A DNA stretch of 64,000 bases from Pohlia nutans (Eukaryota > Streptophyta > Bryopsida > Bryales > Mniaceae), in NCBI GenBank assembly GCA_022496805.1, contig CM040087.1, positions 15,583,501 through 15,647,500 of the forward strand. Reading direction: 5' to 3'. How positions within the stretch are numbered: position 1 is the stretch's first letter; each line of letters starts with the position of its first letter. Shown in pieces: positions 41,881-52,530 of this stretch. Below the pieces are notes generated by a model that saw only the letters and a list, made by a program, of their open reading frames with translations, was not told the DNA's origin and did no database searches. The position numbers were made by a program, and so were the translations under genes.

Positions 41881-43372
41881 CCCCTAAACGTCACAACATC
41901 CACAAACTGGACAACTAATAAATTCATATCTTTCTCATGTTCTCATCAATGCTTGAATGACAGTCATCCAACTTTTTGGAGATTCTTCGTCAAGTTGTTG
42001 TTTTATTTAATAGTTGGATTTAATCATACTTGATTACAATTTTTTTTTAAATTAAAATTGTAGAAGTATGCCAAAATTGCATTAATTGTAGTTCAAAAGT
42101 AGCCTTGCAAAAATGAGGTCATAGATTTAAGAAACACAAAACTTTCAAAGAATTATCACGTTTAACCCCTAAAGGACCATGCTCATTCCTAAAATTTTAT
42201 CACTTTCTTGTGATGCTTTCAGAAAGGCAATTGTATCTCTTGATTAGTATTCATGTAGAAAATTTCACCGTTGAAGTTCAAAAAGGACTTAGTCATGAGA
42301 CTATACATCAATTTTCAGAACAATCTACCATATATATTACATGATTATAAGGTTTGATCATAAGTCGATTTCTGAGAATTTTAAATAAAACCAACAGGCC
42401 ATTCATTGCAAACTTTCTCATAAATTTAAAAACCATGATTAGCCTTTGAAAGTTTAGGAGAATACAAAGATGTACTATATCTAGGTGTCCACAAAAAATG
42501 GTGTTCTAAAACTAAATACAACAACAATGATTGATTCTCAAAGATTTATGTTTGGGTAAAGTGACTTGTTGGTGACTCGTTGAGCCGGTGTTTGTGATTG
42601 TTATTAATTTTTACATTGCAAAAATGTTTTAAAGAATTCAAATATATATTTGGAATATTCCAAAATATTCCAAAATAATATAAAATATGTAGAAAAGATT
42701 CCAATTAATTTGAAAATATTCCTTTTAAAATATATTTAAACATTTCCCGTAATTATTTTATAGTATTAATGATGCAGTAATGACAAATGTTTTACATATT
42801 GGACACTTCTTTTTTTTTATGAATGTGACGTCAAAGTGTGAAAACGTCCTCCAAGTCATCAACCGTCCTAACTACTTTGTCCCAAGTTCACCTACGTTGA
42901 CGTTTTAATTTTTTCCCGATGAATCAATCAACGTAATTGCAAATCTTGAAGGATTTTTGTGTTCTTGAAACAAACATGTTCAATTCTTTAGTTAACATTG
43001 AGTCAAAATTATGAAATCCAAACAAGTTATTAAAGTAATGAAATTATTCATGGACACAATAAATCCACCTGGTCCTTTAGGGGTTAAGAGTATCTCATTT
43101 CAAATTCATTCCAACAAATTTTACTTTAAAAAATTAATTAATTTTTGTAATCAAATTTAAAAGAAATTGTTAATTTTAGCTTTCAAATTTTATTATTAAA
43201 TAATGGTGATATTATTGGTGAATCAAACCGTACAGATGGAATCTAAAATTCAAAATTAGAACTTTCATTTATATATCAATTCCAAAACATTCTTCTAAAT
43301 ATTAGTTATAGTACTTTATGATGATTTTTCTCAAATCGTCAATTCCAAAGACACCCTAGTACGTTTAGAAGT
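41881..43372. mobile_element. TTAA-type MITE (subfamily 2) with a nested element
   Basis: Left end CCCCTAAACGTC after TTAA 41877-41880; right end near 43372 (ACGTTTAGAAG, TTAA). The interior after 43088 (cgtacagatggaatctaaaa, ttcatttatatatca) matches 35153-35683. A second TTAA MITE interrupts it. Confidence 0.6.
42166..43083. mobile_element. TTAA-type MITE (subfamily 3), 918 bp, nested
   Basis: Bounded by TTAA at 42162-42165 and 43084-43087; ends CCCCTAAAGGACCA and TGGTCCTTTAGGGG are perfect inverses. An inverted relative lies at about 60904-61800, where long stretches match (for example aatccttcaagatgtgcaat against its inverse here). Confidence 0.8.
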
Positions 43373-44310
43373 TTAAGCGCTCATATCTACCGTAGTGTGA
43401 CATTTCTCGGCTCAAATGCTACAATACAAAAGATACAAACAGTTTAAGGTAAATGCCCACTTTAATGTATAGTTACCATAGTAAGAAGAACATATGCCCA
43501 ATTCAAAAATTTTGTTATCTCACTTTGTTATGTTACGAGTGATGTGTAGAAATATTACCGGCAATACGGAATTCAATGATGTTGATGAAATCAATCTTAA
43601 ATGTTACAACTATCTTTTGGTTAGAAGTGAAAAACAAATCTCAATGACTTTTTTTAAATATTATTCATTATAAACCATTGAATGAAGAAGCTCGTTTCAA
43701 ATTTTTATTTTATGTTTAGCACATTTACATAAAGGGGTGAAAGCACCAAAAAGTGTACCACCTCTAATCATTATGACCATTCAACAATGCAGGGTTCAAA
43801 AATACATTATAAATTTGAATTTCGTAAAAAATTAAATAACAATAAAATAAAACACCTGTTGTTTTATAAAGTTTACCAAAACAATTTGAGAAAATGGTCT
43901 TCAATAAGTAGTTATAAATTTTTTATTGACGTAGAAGTGGTCAAAATTGAAAAAGTAGTTCCGTACAATCAACAAAGTCAATACAAAACAAGCAAAATGT
44001 TTATCAAAACATATTTTTTCTACTTTCTTTTTGGACAAAGACCTCAATTCTATCATTATCTCAAAGGTCATAAAAAATGTATTTATGTTGAGTGTATTTA
44101 AGGCCATCAATTTTGCAACCGAGATTGAATTTAAGCATTCATTTTCAAATATTAATTTTGTAATTTTTTTTAAAGATTTTGTTCTAAAAATTTGAGTTCA
44201 TGTATTATACATGCATAAGACTTTGTGTACTGCAATTTGGGGTGAGCGTTTTAATTGAAAGAGTGGGGAACTTGCATTATTTGCTGAGTGTGGTTCTTTT
44301 TTTTGAAGTG
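43373..44310. other. AT-rich intergenic DNA, nothing recognised
   Basis: No gene, RNA or clear repeat. It may include the eroded left end of the PIF/Harbinger element, whose terminal repeat was not found here. Confidence 0.35.
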
Positions 44311-45624
44311 ATGGATGCTTGGGAGGAAGAGGTTGAAAGGTACCTTGAAAATAGATTCGGGTTTGAAGAGGATTTAGAGAATGATTTTTTCTCGCAGTTG
44401 CTTGATGGGATCTCTACTGAGTTGTTGGGTGAGTGCTCTGTGAGAGCAAGGCCTGGTGGAAGTACAATTGGTTGTCAATTTGTGTATCTTGATAGCGAGA
44501 CTTATCATAGGAATTTGTATAATGATTGTTTCTCTAAAACAACGACATATAGTCCACACTTATTTCGAAGACGTTTCAAGATGAGGAAAGAGCTATTCTT
44601 GACCATTGTGGAATTAGTTGTCCAATTTGAGCCTTGGTTTTGTTCAGAAGCGAGATTCATTAGGTCGCATGGGTTTGTCTGCATTGCAAAAGTATACTGT
44701 TAGTATTCATATGCTTGCGTATGGTGCATTTGCTAATGCATGTGATGAGTACTGCCGCTTGGATGAATCCACAGCGCAAGAGTGCATGAAGCAATTCGTT
44801 TTTGCTATTAGAGGTTGCTTTCAGTCTACGTATTTGAGGCAGCCTACAAAACAGGACTTGGAGCGCCAAATGGCCATTAGCAAGGCAAGGGGGTTCCCGG
44901 GGATGTTTGCAAGTTTGGATTGTATGCATTGGACTTGGAAAAATTGCGATGTGGCGTGGTAAGGGCAATTCCAGAATAAAGACAAGAACTGGAGCATCAT
45001 CTTTGAGGTAGTAGCTAACTAGAGTCTTTGGATTTGGCATACATTATTTGGCCTACTTGGAGGAAACAATGACACAAATGTGCTAAACCAGTCATCATTA
45101 ATTACGGACATGTTGTGGGGAACAGCAATAGACATCACTTTTGAGGTAAATGGGCATATCTACCCTCGCTACTACCTCTTAATTGATGGATTTTATCCAG
45201 GGCGTGTTTCGTACAGCCCATACACGAGCCGCAAGGTGAAATGAAAGAACACTTTGCCAAGTGCCAAGACGGTGCTCGCAAAGACATCGAGAGGGCTTTT
45301 GATATGTTGCAAGCTAGATGGGAAATAATCAAGAACCCTGTGCGACACTGGGATTTGGATGTCATTGACAATATTATGATGGCGTGCATTATTATGCATA
45401 ATATGATTTTCGAAGACAAGTTGGGCCTGCGCTTAGAGCCCTTTGTGGACTGGGCGGTTCCTGCACAGATTTTGCGACCTCCACTTAGCTTCCATGACTT
45501 ACAATCTAGTAGTCGAGAGTTAGAGAACATGGAGACTCATTTTTCTTTGCACAATGACTTGATGGACTACCTTTTGGAGGCTCCGTGGACAAGGTATCAG
45601 GCCATGATTACAAAAAAAAAATGA
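44311..45624 (+). pseudogene. PIF/Harbinger transposase pseudogene (plant type)
   Basis: Starts MDAWEEEVERYLENRFGFEE. Joined across breaks it reads as the plant PIF transposase: TTYSPHLFRRRFKMRKELFL, LGRMGLSALQKYTVSIHMLA, RQPTKQDLERQMAISKARGF, GMFASLDCMHWTWKNCDVAW (first catalytic Asp), LWIWHTLFGLLGGNNDTNVL (second Asp region), then KDIERAFDMLQARWEII with MMACIIMHNMIFED. Breaks are a frameshift near 44640, stops near 44962 and 45020, and another frameshift near 45225. It is dead but recent enough to be readable end to end. A convergent Myb-like partner lies at 45893-47065. Confidence 0.88.
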
Positions 45625-45892
45625 TGCATCTGTATTTTTAATAGTATCGGCATTGAAGTTCAATCCGTGTCCAAATTATCTATATCCATGCACTGGGCCT
45701 CATACTATGCCATTTTCATTGAGATCCCCACTAATTAGGTTTTGGAAGTTGTATGTGCTTGAAGATTGACTAAACGCAACATGTCTATTGTCTACAAAGT
45801 CTGTTCCCACTAATGGCACCACATAATGTGGTTGAGTCTCTCGAATGCACTGGGAGTCGTCCCAGGGATTGTCCTCTATATCCGCTGCAACA

Positions 45893-47065
45893 TTAAAACA
45901 CCCTTATTAGCGTTTTTAAAGGAAAACGAATTCCAAAGGACGAAATCAAAAGAAAACAAAATTCAAAGGAGACGTACCTAGGTGGACGATGGGCGTCGAC
46001 AGCGTTGCCACAGTTGGTGGAGGTGGCGCCTCCAAGAGGTGGTTGAGAATTCTCCGCGCTAGACCGCGCTTGTGCCCGCAATCGCTTCGAACGCGGATGG
46101 TTGGCAGAGCGAGCAGCTCGCTCCAACATCAGGCGAACGTGGTCGACCTCCTCTCTCTCCGCCGCACGGCGGTCCATATCTATTCGACGCTTAATGTGTT
46201 CAAATTCTGCAACAAAAAATATTCCCTCGCCTCGAGAACTAATTCTTCGTTTATTGGGGTTTTGAACAACGACATGGCTACGTAGTCCATCATTGCTTCA
46301 GCTTTTTCATACTTGCAAGTGTCATCTGCTTCGCACCTCGGGCTTGCGTCTTCAAGATAACATTGCATTTCCCTGCCTCCACCAATTCGGCCTTCGCTGC
46401 CTTGCACCTCTACGGTCTCAACGGCAGCACTCTAAATGTCTCCTTCGGTATGACCACCACCGCCTCTTCATCAAATGTTGTGTCGCCTTCGGGACTCTTC
46501 TTGCCTCCGCCACAAAACCTTCGCTGCTCCCGACTCCCGCACTCTCGTCTTCTAGTGCTTCGGTCTCAGGCACCGCTCTTCGGGTGGCCGTCGGAAAAAT
46601 TCCCACGATGATAGCCGCTAAACTCGCCCTCCTCTGCACGTCCATCGGAGAATCCCACCAACGAGGCACCTCCCTCAACAATTACCAACAGTGCAAAAAT
46701 GCGAATTTCTGCTGCTTGGGGTGTCTATCTTTGTAAATCTCAAGCGCACGGTCTAGAACATCCTCATTTGACCACCCTGACTCTCTACAATCTGAAACTT
46801 GCTTGTATACTCTACAAAATTTTGCTACATCATGTTTATTGTTTCTCCACTTCGTTTCTAAAGATCTTGTTGGACGGATAGGGTTCCCCCGGGCCTTTGC
46901 TTGGTTGAAATGTGTGGTGATACGCTTCCAAAACACCGTGTTGCGTTGCCCATTTCTACAAACGGGATCTTGCGACACAGCCAAAAAACTCCTGCAGAAA
47001 CCCCTCTCCTCCTTGACAATAAAGTTCTTCCCCTTCTTCGCCCTTCCCGCCTCAAAGACAACCAT
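45893..47065 (-). pseudogene. PIF/Harbinger ORF1 (Myb-like DNA-binding) pseudogene
   Basis: From 47065 leftwards: KKGKNFIVKEERGFCRSFLA, QRNTVFWKRITTHFNQAKA, TRSLETKWRNNKHDVAKFCR and DRALEIYKDRHPKQQKFAFL form the trihelix/Myb-type domain typical of the accessory protein of plant PIF/Harbinger elements. An in-frame TAA at 46684-46682 interrupts FLHCW/LREVPRWW. Further left, shifted frames show the usual Ala/Arg-rich tail and a YEKAEAMMDY..PINEELVLEAREYF block, then MDRRAAEREE. Several frameshifts make it non-coding. Its role in the family is to bring the transposase to the nucleus and terminal repeats. Confidence 0.78.
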
Positions 47066-47229
47066 TGTGGCATTTGACTGAGTTCACAGGGAGCCAAAGA
47101 GCTCCCGGCAATAAGGCAAAAAATGTCGAGACCGGGAGTTCCTTAACGTGCCCAAGACGTTCAAGGGACTTTCCGCGTGTGCATTGGGCCGTGCCAAAAC
47201 TGCTGCATCCGTGAAGAGCCGTTGGCGCG

Positions 47230-47263
47230 ACCCATTGACGGGCGCGATGCGGATGCTCTAAGA
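47230..47263. repeat. Probable right terminus of the PIF/Harbinger element
   Basis: gacgggcgcgatgcggatgctc followed by TAA looks like a PIF-type end (GAGCATCCGCATCGCGCC inverse) with its TAA target. The matching left terminus was not found, so the element is truncated or the left end is eroded. Confidence 0.4.
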
Positions 47264-48570
47264 AGCAAAATATAATGTCATATTTTGAAAAAGACATTGC
47301 TAAATCTAAGAACCTTGTGCATTTTAGTGTCACAATACACACTTTTCTACGTATGCAAATTGTTTGCAATGCTATTTTTGGATTTTGGACTTCAAACTTC
47401 CTAAACATATTGAAGTTTTAGCTTAAAAAATTATCTCCACAAATTTTGGTACATGAATATGTCTTATATTGAACTAAAGTGAAAATAGACAATTCTTAGC
47501 ATTTTGTCTTTTAAAGGTATGTTAGAGACAATTAAAGTTATATTGAAATCATTATAGTAATCCCAATAAGATATTACACATGGAACTCAAATTGGAATTA
47601 CAAATCACACAAAATTTATTTTTCTATTTTAATTCTTTTTAAAAAAATGTACTTTCATAAATTCGTATTTTTAATATTAAATCTTCAAATTAAAAAATAT
47701 TTAAAATCTATATACATCAATCTTACAACTTTTCAATGTTATTTAGTTCAAAGTATCCTCAATTTGTTTTAATGTGTTCTTAAAATGAATATTTTGTTAA
47801 AAACGCATATTACAAGACGAGGAGGTCGGCAGTCAAAAATCCTCGGGGGGTTCACTGGCGACAATTTTAGAAACAACGTGCGATAAAAAATAGGGTCCAA
47901 TATATTCATTGTAGATAAATTTTGTAAAAAATGTACATGTAAAATAGGGGATTTTTAAAAAGTGAAACATGTTTACATATAAAATACCATCACATATAAT
48001 ATTCTCAGGCTTTTTACATGTAAAATACCATCACCTTATAATATTTTTTGCAACGTAAATAACCCCCCAAATAAATAGGTCATTATCGCACGTATATGCA
48101 AAATATACAAGGGAGTGCTCCCCCCGAGCAAAAATCTCGCCAATACAAGACGAGGAGGTCGGCGGTCACCTAACTTGGTTGCGGCAATCGCGCTCGGGCG
48201 GAAACTTAGATAAGTGAACACACATCACATGTGCGCATTGTAGAACAAATCATGTTCAGGTGTAAGTCAGTCGTGACAGCCCCCTGGTTGCCCCCACCGC
48301 ACCCTCATTTACCCTGCCGTCTGCCGCTATCCCAATCAATCAGTTAGACAATCAATCCCTATGCAATCAGTACATAGTTTTTTTGATTTAAGAGATGGGG
48401 CACCATAGTGTGCAATTGTCCAAAAAATGCTATGGGTACATAGTCTCAAAAATGCTCACAGGTGGGAAAAAATTAGATTTGTTTTTTTTTAAATTTTTAA
48501 TGTGCCACACGGACCTCCTTGAGGGGGTGCCACATGGCAAAAACATAAATTAAGACAAAAATGGAAAAAA

Positions 48571-48572
<2 letters not shown>

Positions 48573-48606
<34 letters not shown>
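48573..48606. repeat. (AAT)n microsatellite
   Basis: About eleven consecutive AAT units. Confidence 0.95.
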
Positions 48607-48608
<2 letters not shown>

Positions 48609-49428
48609 CCAAACACTTTGTATATGTGCGTTATAAAAACCCAAACATGAAACAAAATTTAGGCTGCATATTCCTCCTTCAACTTCGATCTCTGCATCCA
48701 GCCTGCCAAACACCATTCTCTCAGAAAAGCTATTTGACAAATCTAAACCCTAAACCCTGGCAGGTCTGTGCAAAATCCGCCACTTTGTGAGGCCGGTATT
48801 TCTCAACCCATGGCAAATCGTAATCGCGCGCCAGGGACGTTGCAGCCACGGTCGTCCCCATAGTCGTAACCTTACTACCAAATTCACATCCCTCCCTGCG
48901 CATTCACAACAAGCATCACAGTCATCAATCAATTCTTCCCAATATCCAACCCTCGGTCTTCCTCAAACATTGCACTTGCCATTCACCTAACTAAACTGCC
49001 GTTGCATACAACTCCGTCAGGATGAGATTCATAAGAAGTTTTCAAATTTTGAGTTTTCAAATTCATAAGTTTTGAGAAGGAAAAAAAAAAGGAAGCAAAT
49101 GGAGATTATGCATCTGCGCCTGCGCCGAAGAAGATTGGCAAAACCCTCTGCGAAACCCTCGCGAAACAGCCACACTCGCCCTCACAGCCACTCTCGTCCT
49201 CACTCCTCCGGGAACCCTCACGCCCTCTCGCAGCGGACCTCACAGCGCACTCGCCATCGAGACCTCACAGGAACTCCAATTAGGGTTTCACGATCGCTCA
49301 CTCCCCGAATACACATATTTCTCCATCGCTCTCGCCGTCGCTCTCGCCATCGCCAGACAGACAGACATACAACCATCGCCAGACAGATAGTCATCGCTTC
49401 TACGCCTACGTGTACCCACCTAAGTTAA

Positions 49429-49447
49429 CCCCCCCCCCCCCCCCCCC
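49429..49447. repeat. Homopolymer of 19 C
   Basis: Nineteen consecutive C after taagttaa, followed closely by ggggggcccggg. Length may be assembly-sensitive. Confidence 0.9.
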
Positions 49448-49852
49448 GTTTTCTTGCATTTCCGCATTTCGGGGGGCCCGGGTTTTCCGGGCCACCTCCG
49501 AAATTTTTTTTGAATCATAGTGTGCAATTGTCCAAACATACGATTTTCAAAGTACACTAGTTTCTTTTAAATCAATTACAAATCATTTCTTTACATGCAA
49601 ACAATACTTGAAATTTCACGATTACAATGTTAAGATTTTGCAACCAAGTCTCAACATTGGAGTATTGAAAATAACTCCCCAAAAAATTTGTTGCAAAAAT
49701 GCAAGCAATTATGCTACTACTTTCCCAAAACATCTTAATTTCATTTATACATAATTTTCATAAGTTTAGAACCAATTGTCAATTGATTAAATGGTTCTTA
49801 TTTCCAATAGTATTCTTTGAAAATTACTTATAATTGATGATTTGCATTTGTA

Positions 49853-49912
49853 GATAGATAAAAACTCCGAACCTCTTACAAGGCCGGCGTGAATAAAGTG
49901 TTTGTTTGCTTT
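49853..49912 (+). mobile_element. Very short SINE-like copy, 60 bp
   Basis: Flanked by the 12-bp duplication TTTGCATTTGTA (49841-49852 and 49913-49924). It reads GATAGATAAAAACTCCGAAC then aaggccggcgtgaataaagt and ends T-rich. It contains only the 5' part of the family seen at 41683 and 59157. Confidence 0.75.
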
Positions 49913-49924
49913 TTTGCATTTGTA

Positions 49925-51256
49925 TCTCATAAATGTTTCATATTGCCTTGTTTCATGTTGGCTTGTAAAAATGAATTTGTAGATTTAAGCAACATACAAT
50001 TTTCAACATACAACTGTTTAACACGCCAACGATCATATTATGAACGATGGATGATTTATGACTTTGTTTACTACACACATTGATGATTTTCATCCATACA
50101 AATTTCTCTTGGTTCTTGTCCTAGTTGACTATCATTTGTAAAATATAAATCTTCAAAATAAGATATTGTGGTTTTTTTTAAATTACAAAAAGGTTTTACG
50201 ATGATCTTCATTCTTAGTTTGAAAAGGTGAGATCTTAAAAATGATCTTTAAAAATAAGTAGAATCGAATATTGGAAATTATACCATCTTATAGTGCATAT
50301 TATTCCAAATTCATTACAAAAAAATCAATTAAATTTTTTTATTATTAAATTTAAATTAAATTTCAAAAGAAACCCCGGAAACTTTAATTGATAAACATTA
50401 ATTAAAAAACATATGATAACATTCAATCATACAGATGTGATCTATGCATTGAGATTTACAACTTTTTTTTGTATATTAACTCCATTTTTGTGATTCATCA
50501 AACATTTTATAACACATCTTTGAAATTGGTAAATCATCTAGACCTCAAAGGGTTAAAAATGTCACATGCCAAACCCGTTTCAATAACTTCCACCCAAAAC
50601 CAATCAACACTTCGTTTTTAATCAAATTCAAAAAACATTTTTGAATTTGAATTTTTGAATATTATAGAAAAGTGTCAAACAATGAAACCAAACTAATATA
50701 ATTTATACTAAATAGGGGTATGAAGGAGACCCATTCTACTTTATCGATATTTTTCATTATACAAATATTCACCTCAAATTATTGTAGAAGAACACCACGT
50801 TAGGCCAAGTATTCATATATGTATAGCTTTTAATCATACAAAATATCCCTCTTAGTTGCATTTTACAATGCATCTTTACAAAATTGTTGAATTTGGAGAA
50901 GGCTCTAGGCATTTAGGGGCTAATACCTCTGCTTAGTGTACAATTCAAATTTTGCAACATTTGATTACATTTCAATTTCAAATTCTTTCTCTAAGTTGCA
51001 ATTTACGATGAATCTTTCTAAAATGAACAAAGGGTAGGATCCATTTAAGGGTTAAGAATAACTCTATCAAATGCAAATTTTCCTAAAAAAATTGAACACA
51101 AAAAAATATCATCAACAATTGTAAGCAATGATTTTAAGCTAAAAAGAATCCAATTGCTACACTTGAAATACAATGGCTAATTTTAATGAAGGATTCTGAA
51201 GAAAAAAAACAGCCAAAATCTATAAAAAAAGGTAGGTGACTAATCAAATTTTTTCT
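49925..51256. other. AT-rich DNA with worn TTAA-type MITE pieces
   Basis: Remnants such as catacagatgtgatctatgc to caaagggttaa (50430-50555), catttaggggctaa (50917) and ggatccatttaagggttaag (51040-51055) look like decayed copies of subfamily 2. No gene. Confidence 0.45.
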
Positions 51257-51802
51257 AGGTATCGCCCAAGTATCATCCTAGTATCGTCCTAGTATCAGCC
51301 AAGTATCGCCCTAGTCTCAACCAAATATCAGCTAAGTATCGCTCTAGTAACAGCCAAGTATCGCCCAAGTATCGCCCTAGTATCAGCCAAATATCAGCCA
51401 AGTATCGCCCTAGTATCAACCAAATATCGCCCAAGTATCAGCCAAGTATCGCCCAAGTATCAGCCAAGTATCGCCCAAGTATCGCCCAAGTATCAGTCAA
51501 ATATCGCCCTAGTATCAACCAAATATCAGCCAAGTAACGCCCAAGTATTAGCCAAATACCAGCCAAGTATCGCCCAAGTATCAACCAAATATCGCCCTAG
51601 TATCAGCGAAGTATCGCCCTAGTATGAGCAAAGTATTTCTCTAGTATCAGCGAAGTATCGCCCTAGTATCAGCCAAATATCGCCCTAGTATCAGCTAAGT
51701 ATCGCCCAAGTATCGCCCAAGCATCGCCCAAGTATCACCCAAGTATCACCCTAGTATCGCCCAAGTATCACCCAAGTATCGCCCAAGTATCACCCAAGTA
51801 TA
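51257..51802. repeat. 11-bp minisatellite, about 50 units
   Basis: Units alternate between AAGTATCGCCC, TAGTATCAGCC and AAATATCGCCC types over about 546 bp. The 11-bp step is out of frame with codons and close to one helical turn, so TATCG/TATCA steps recur on the same face of the helix. It lies about 730 bp before the proline-rich membrane protein gene. Confidence 0.92.
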
Positions 51803-52530
51803 TCGTGAAACAAGCTGGCTACCTGGGAAAATTAATTAAAAAATCAATGGTAGGTAGTAACTTACTACTGCAGGGTCCGTACAAACCGTATCCGGTCCCT
51901 GTTGACTCCGCCAAGATTCAGTCCTCAAACCGCGTGAACCGAAGAACCTCCAGCCGCACCTCGACCGTCCGATCCTTTTTTTCATCTAAAGGTCCTAATC
52001 AATCTGACGAGCCTCCATTCGCACCCGAACCGCCCGATCCACTTTCATCCAAGGGCCCTCGCGAATATCGCCACTCAGAAAGCCCGGGCCAGTAACGCCC
52101 CGTTCCCACTACGACGACTCTGACCAGGCAATTCTGGTTTCTCGGCGTCTCCACTACGAGCTCCGGCATCCATGGAACCCAGTTACCGACTGATCAGGTT
52201 GAAGAGCCTCGCCACTGTAGGAATATCAACGCACTTGCAGGCATGCAAGCAGTAAATTTAGAAACCGTCCAGTTGGATATGTTGAATATTCTCGGAACCC
52301 AGCCCGAGGAAGGCCTCTCAGTTGACACGGTCGAGTTCCGCCTCCCCCCTGCAAACCGTGTGCTCAAAACCCCTGCACTTTGTGGCTACTTCCGATGATA
52401 CATAACAACTTCGGTTTCCGAGTTTCAGAGGACGTTGAATTTTTCAAGCTTCAAGAAACTATCAGGCCGGTCTGTGCAGGTTTGCGAAATCATCTTAGAA
52501 GCTCCATTGTGGACAGGCAAGCAGCTAGCT
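51803..52530. promoter_or_regulatory. Upstream region of the proline-rich membrane protein gene
   Basis: GC-richer than its surroundings. No other gene recognised; open frames here lack domain signal. It probably contains the promoter and leader of the gene starting at 52531. Confidence 0.35.

Larger units (their letters stand above)
47264..49840. other. Intergenic with simple repeats
   Basis: No gene recognised. Two copies of acaagacgaggaggtcggc-ggtca occur near 47812 and 48145, and paired acatgtaaaataccatcac motifs near 47980-48030. An (AAT)n microsatellite lies at about 48573-48606 and a run of 19 C at 49429-49447. The CTCTCGCC-rich stretch 49140-49400 is low complexity. Confidence 0.5.

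Noticed and set aside
51257..51802. CRISPR-like or protein-coding repeat
   Set aside because: Units are directly adjacent without unique spacers, and an 11-bp step shifts frame at each unit.
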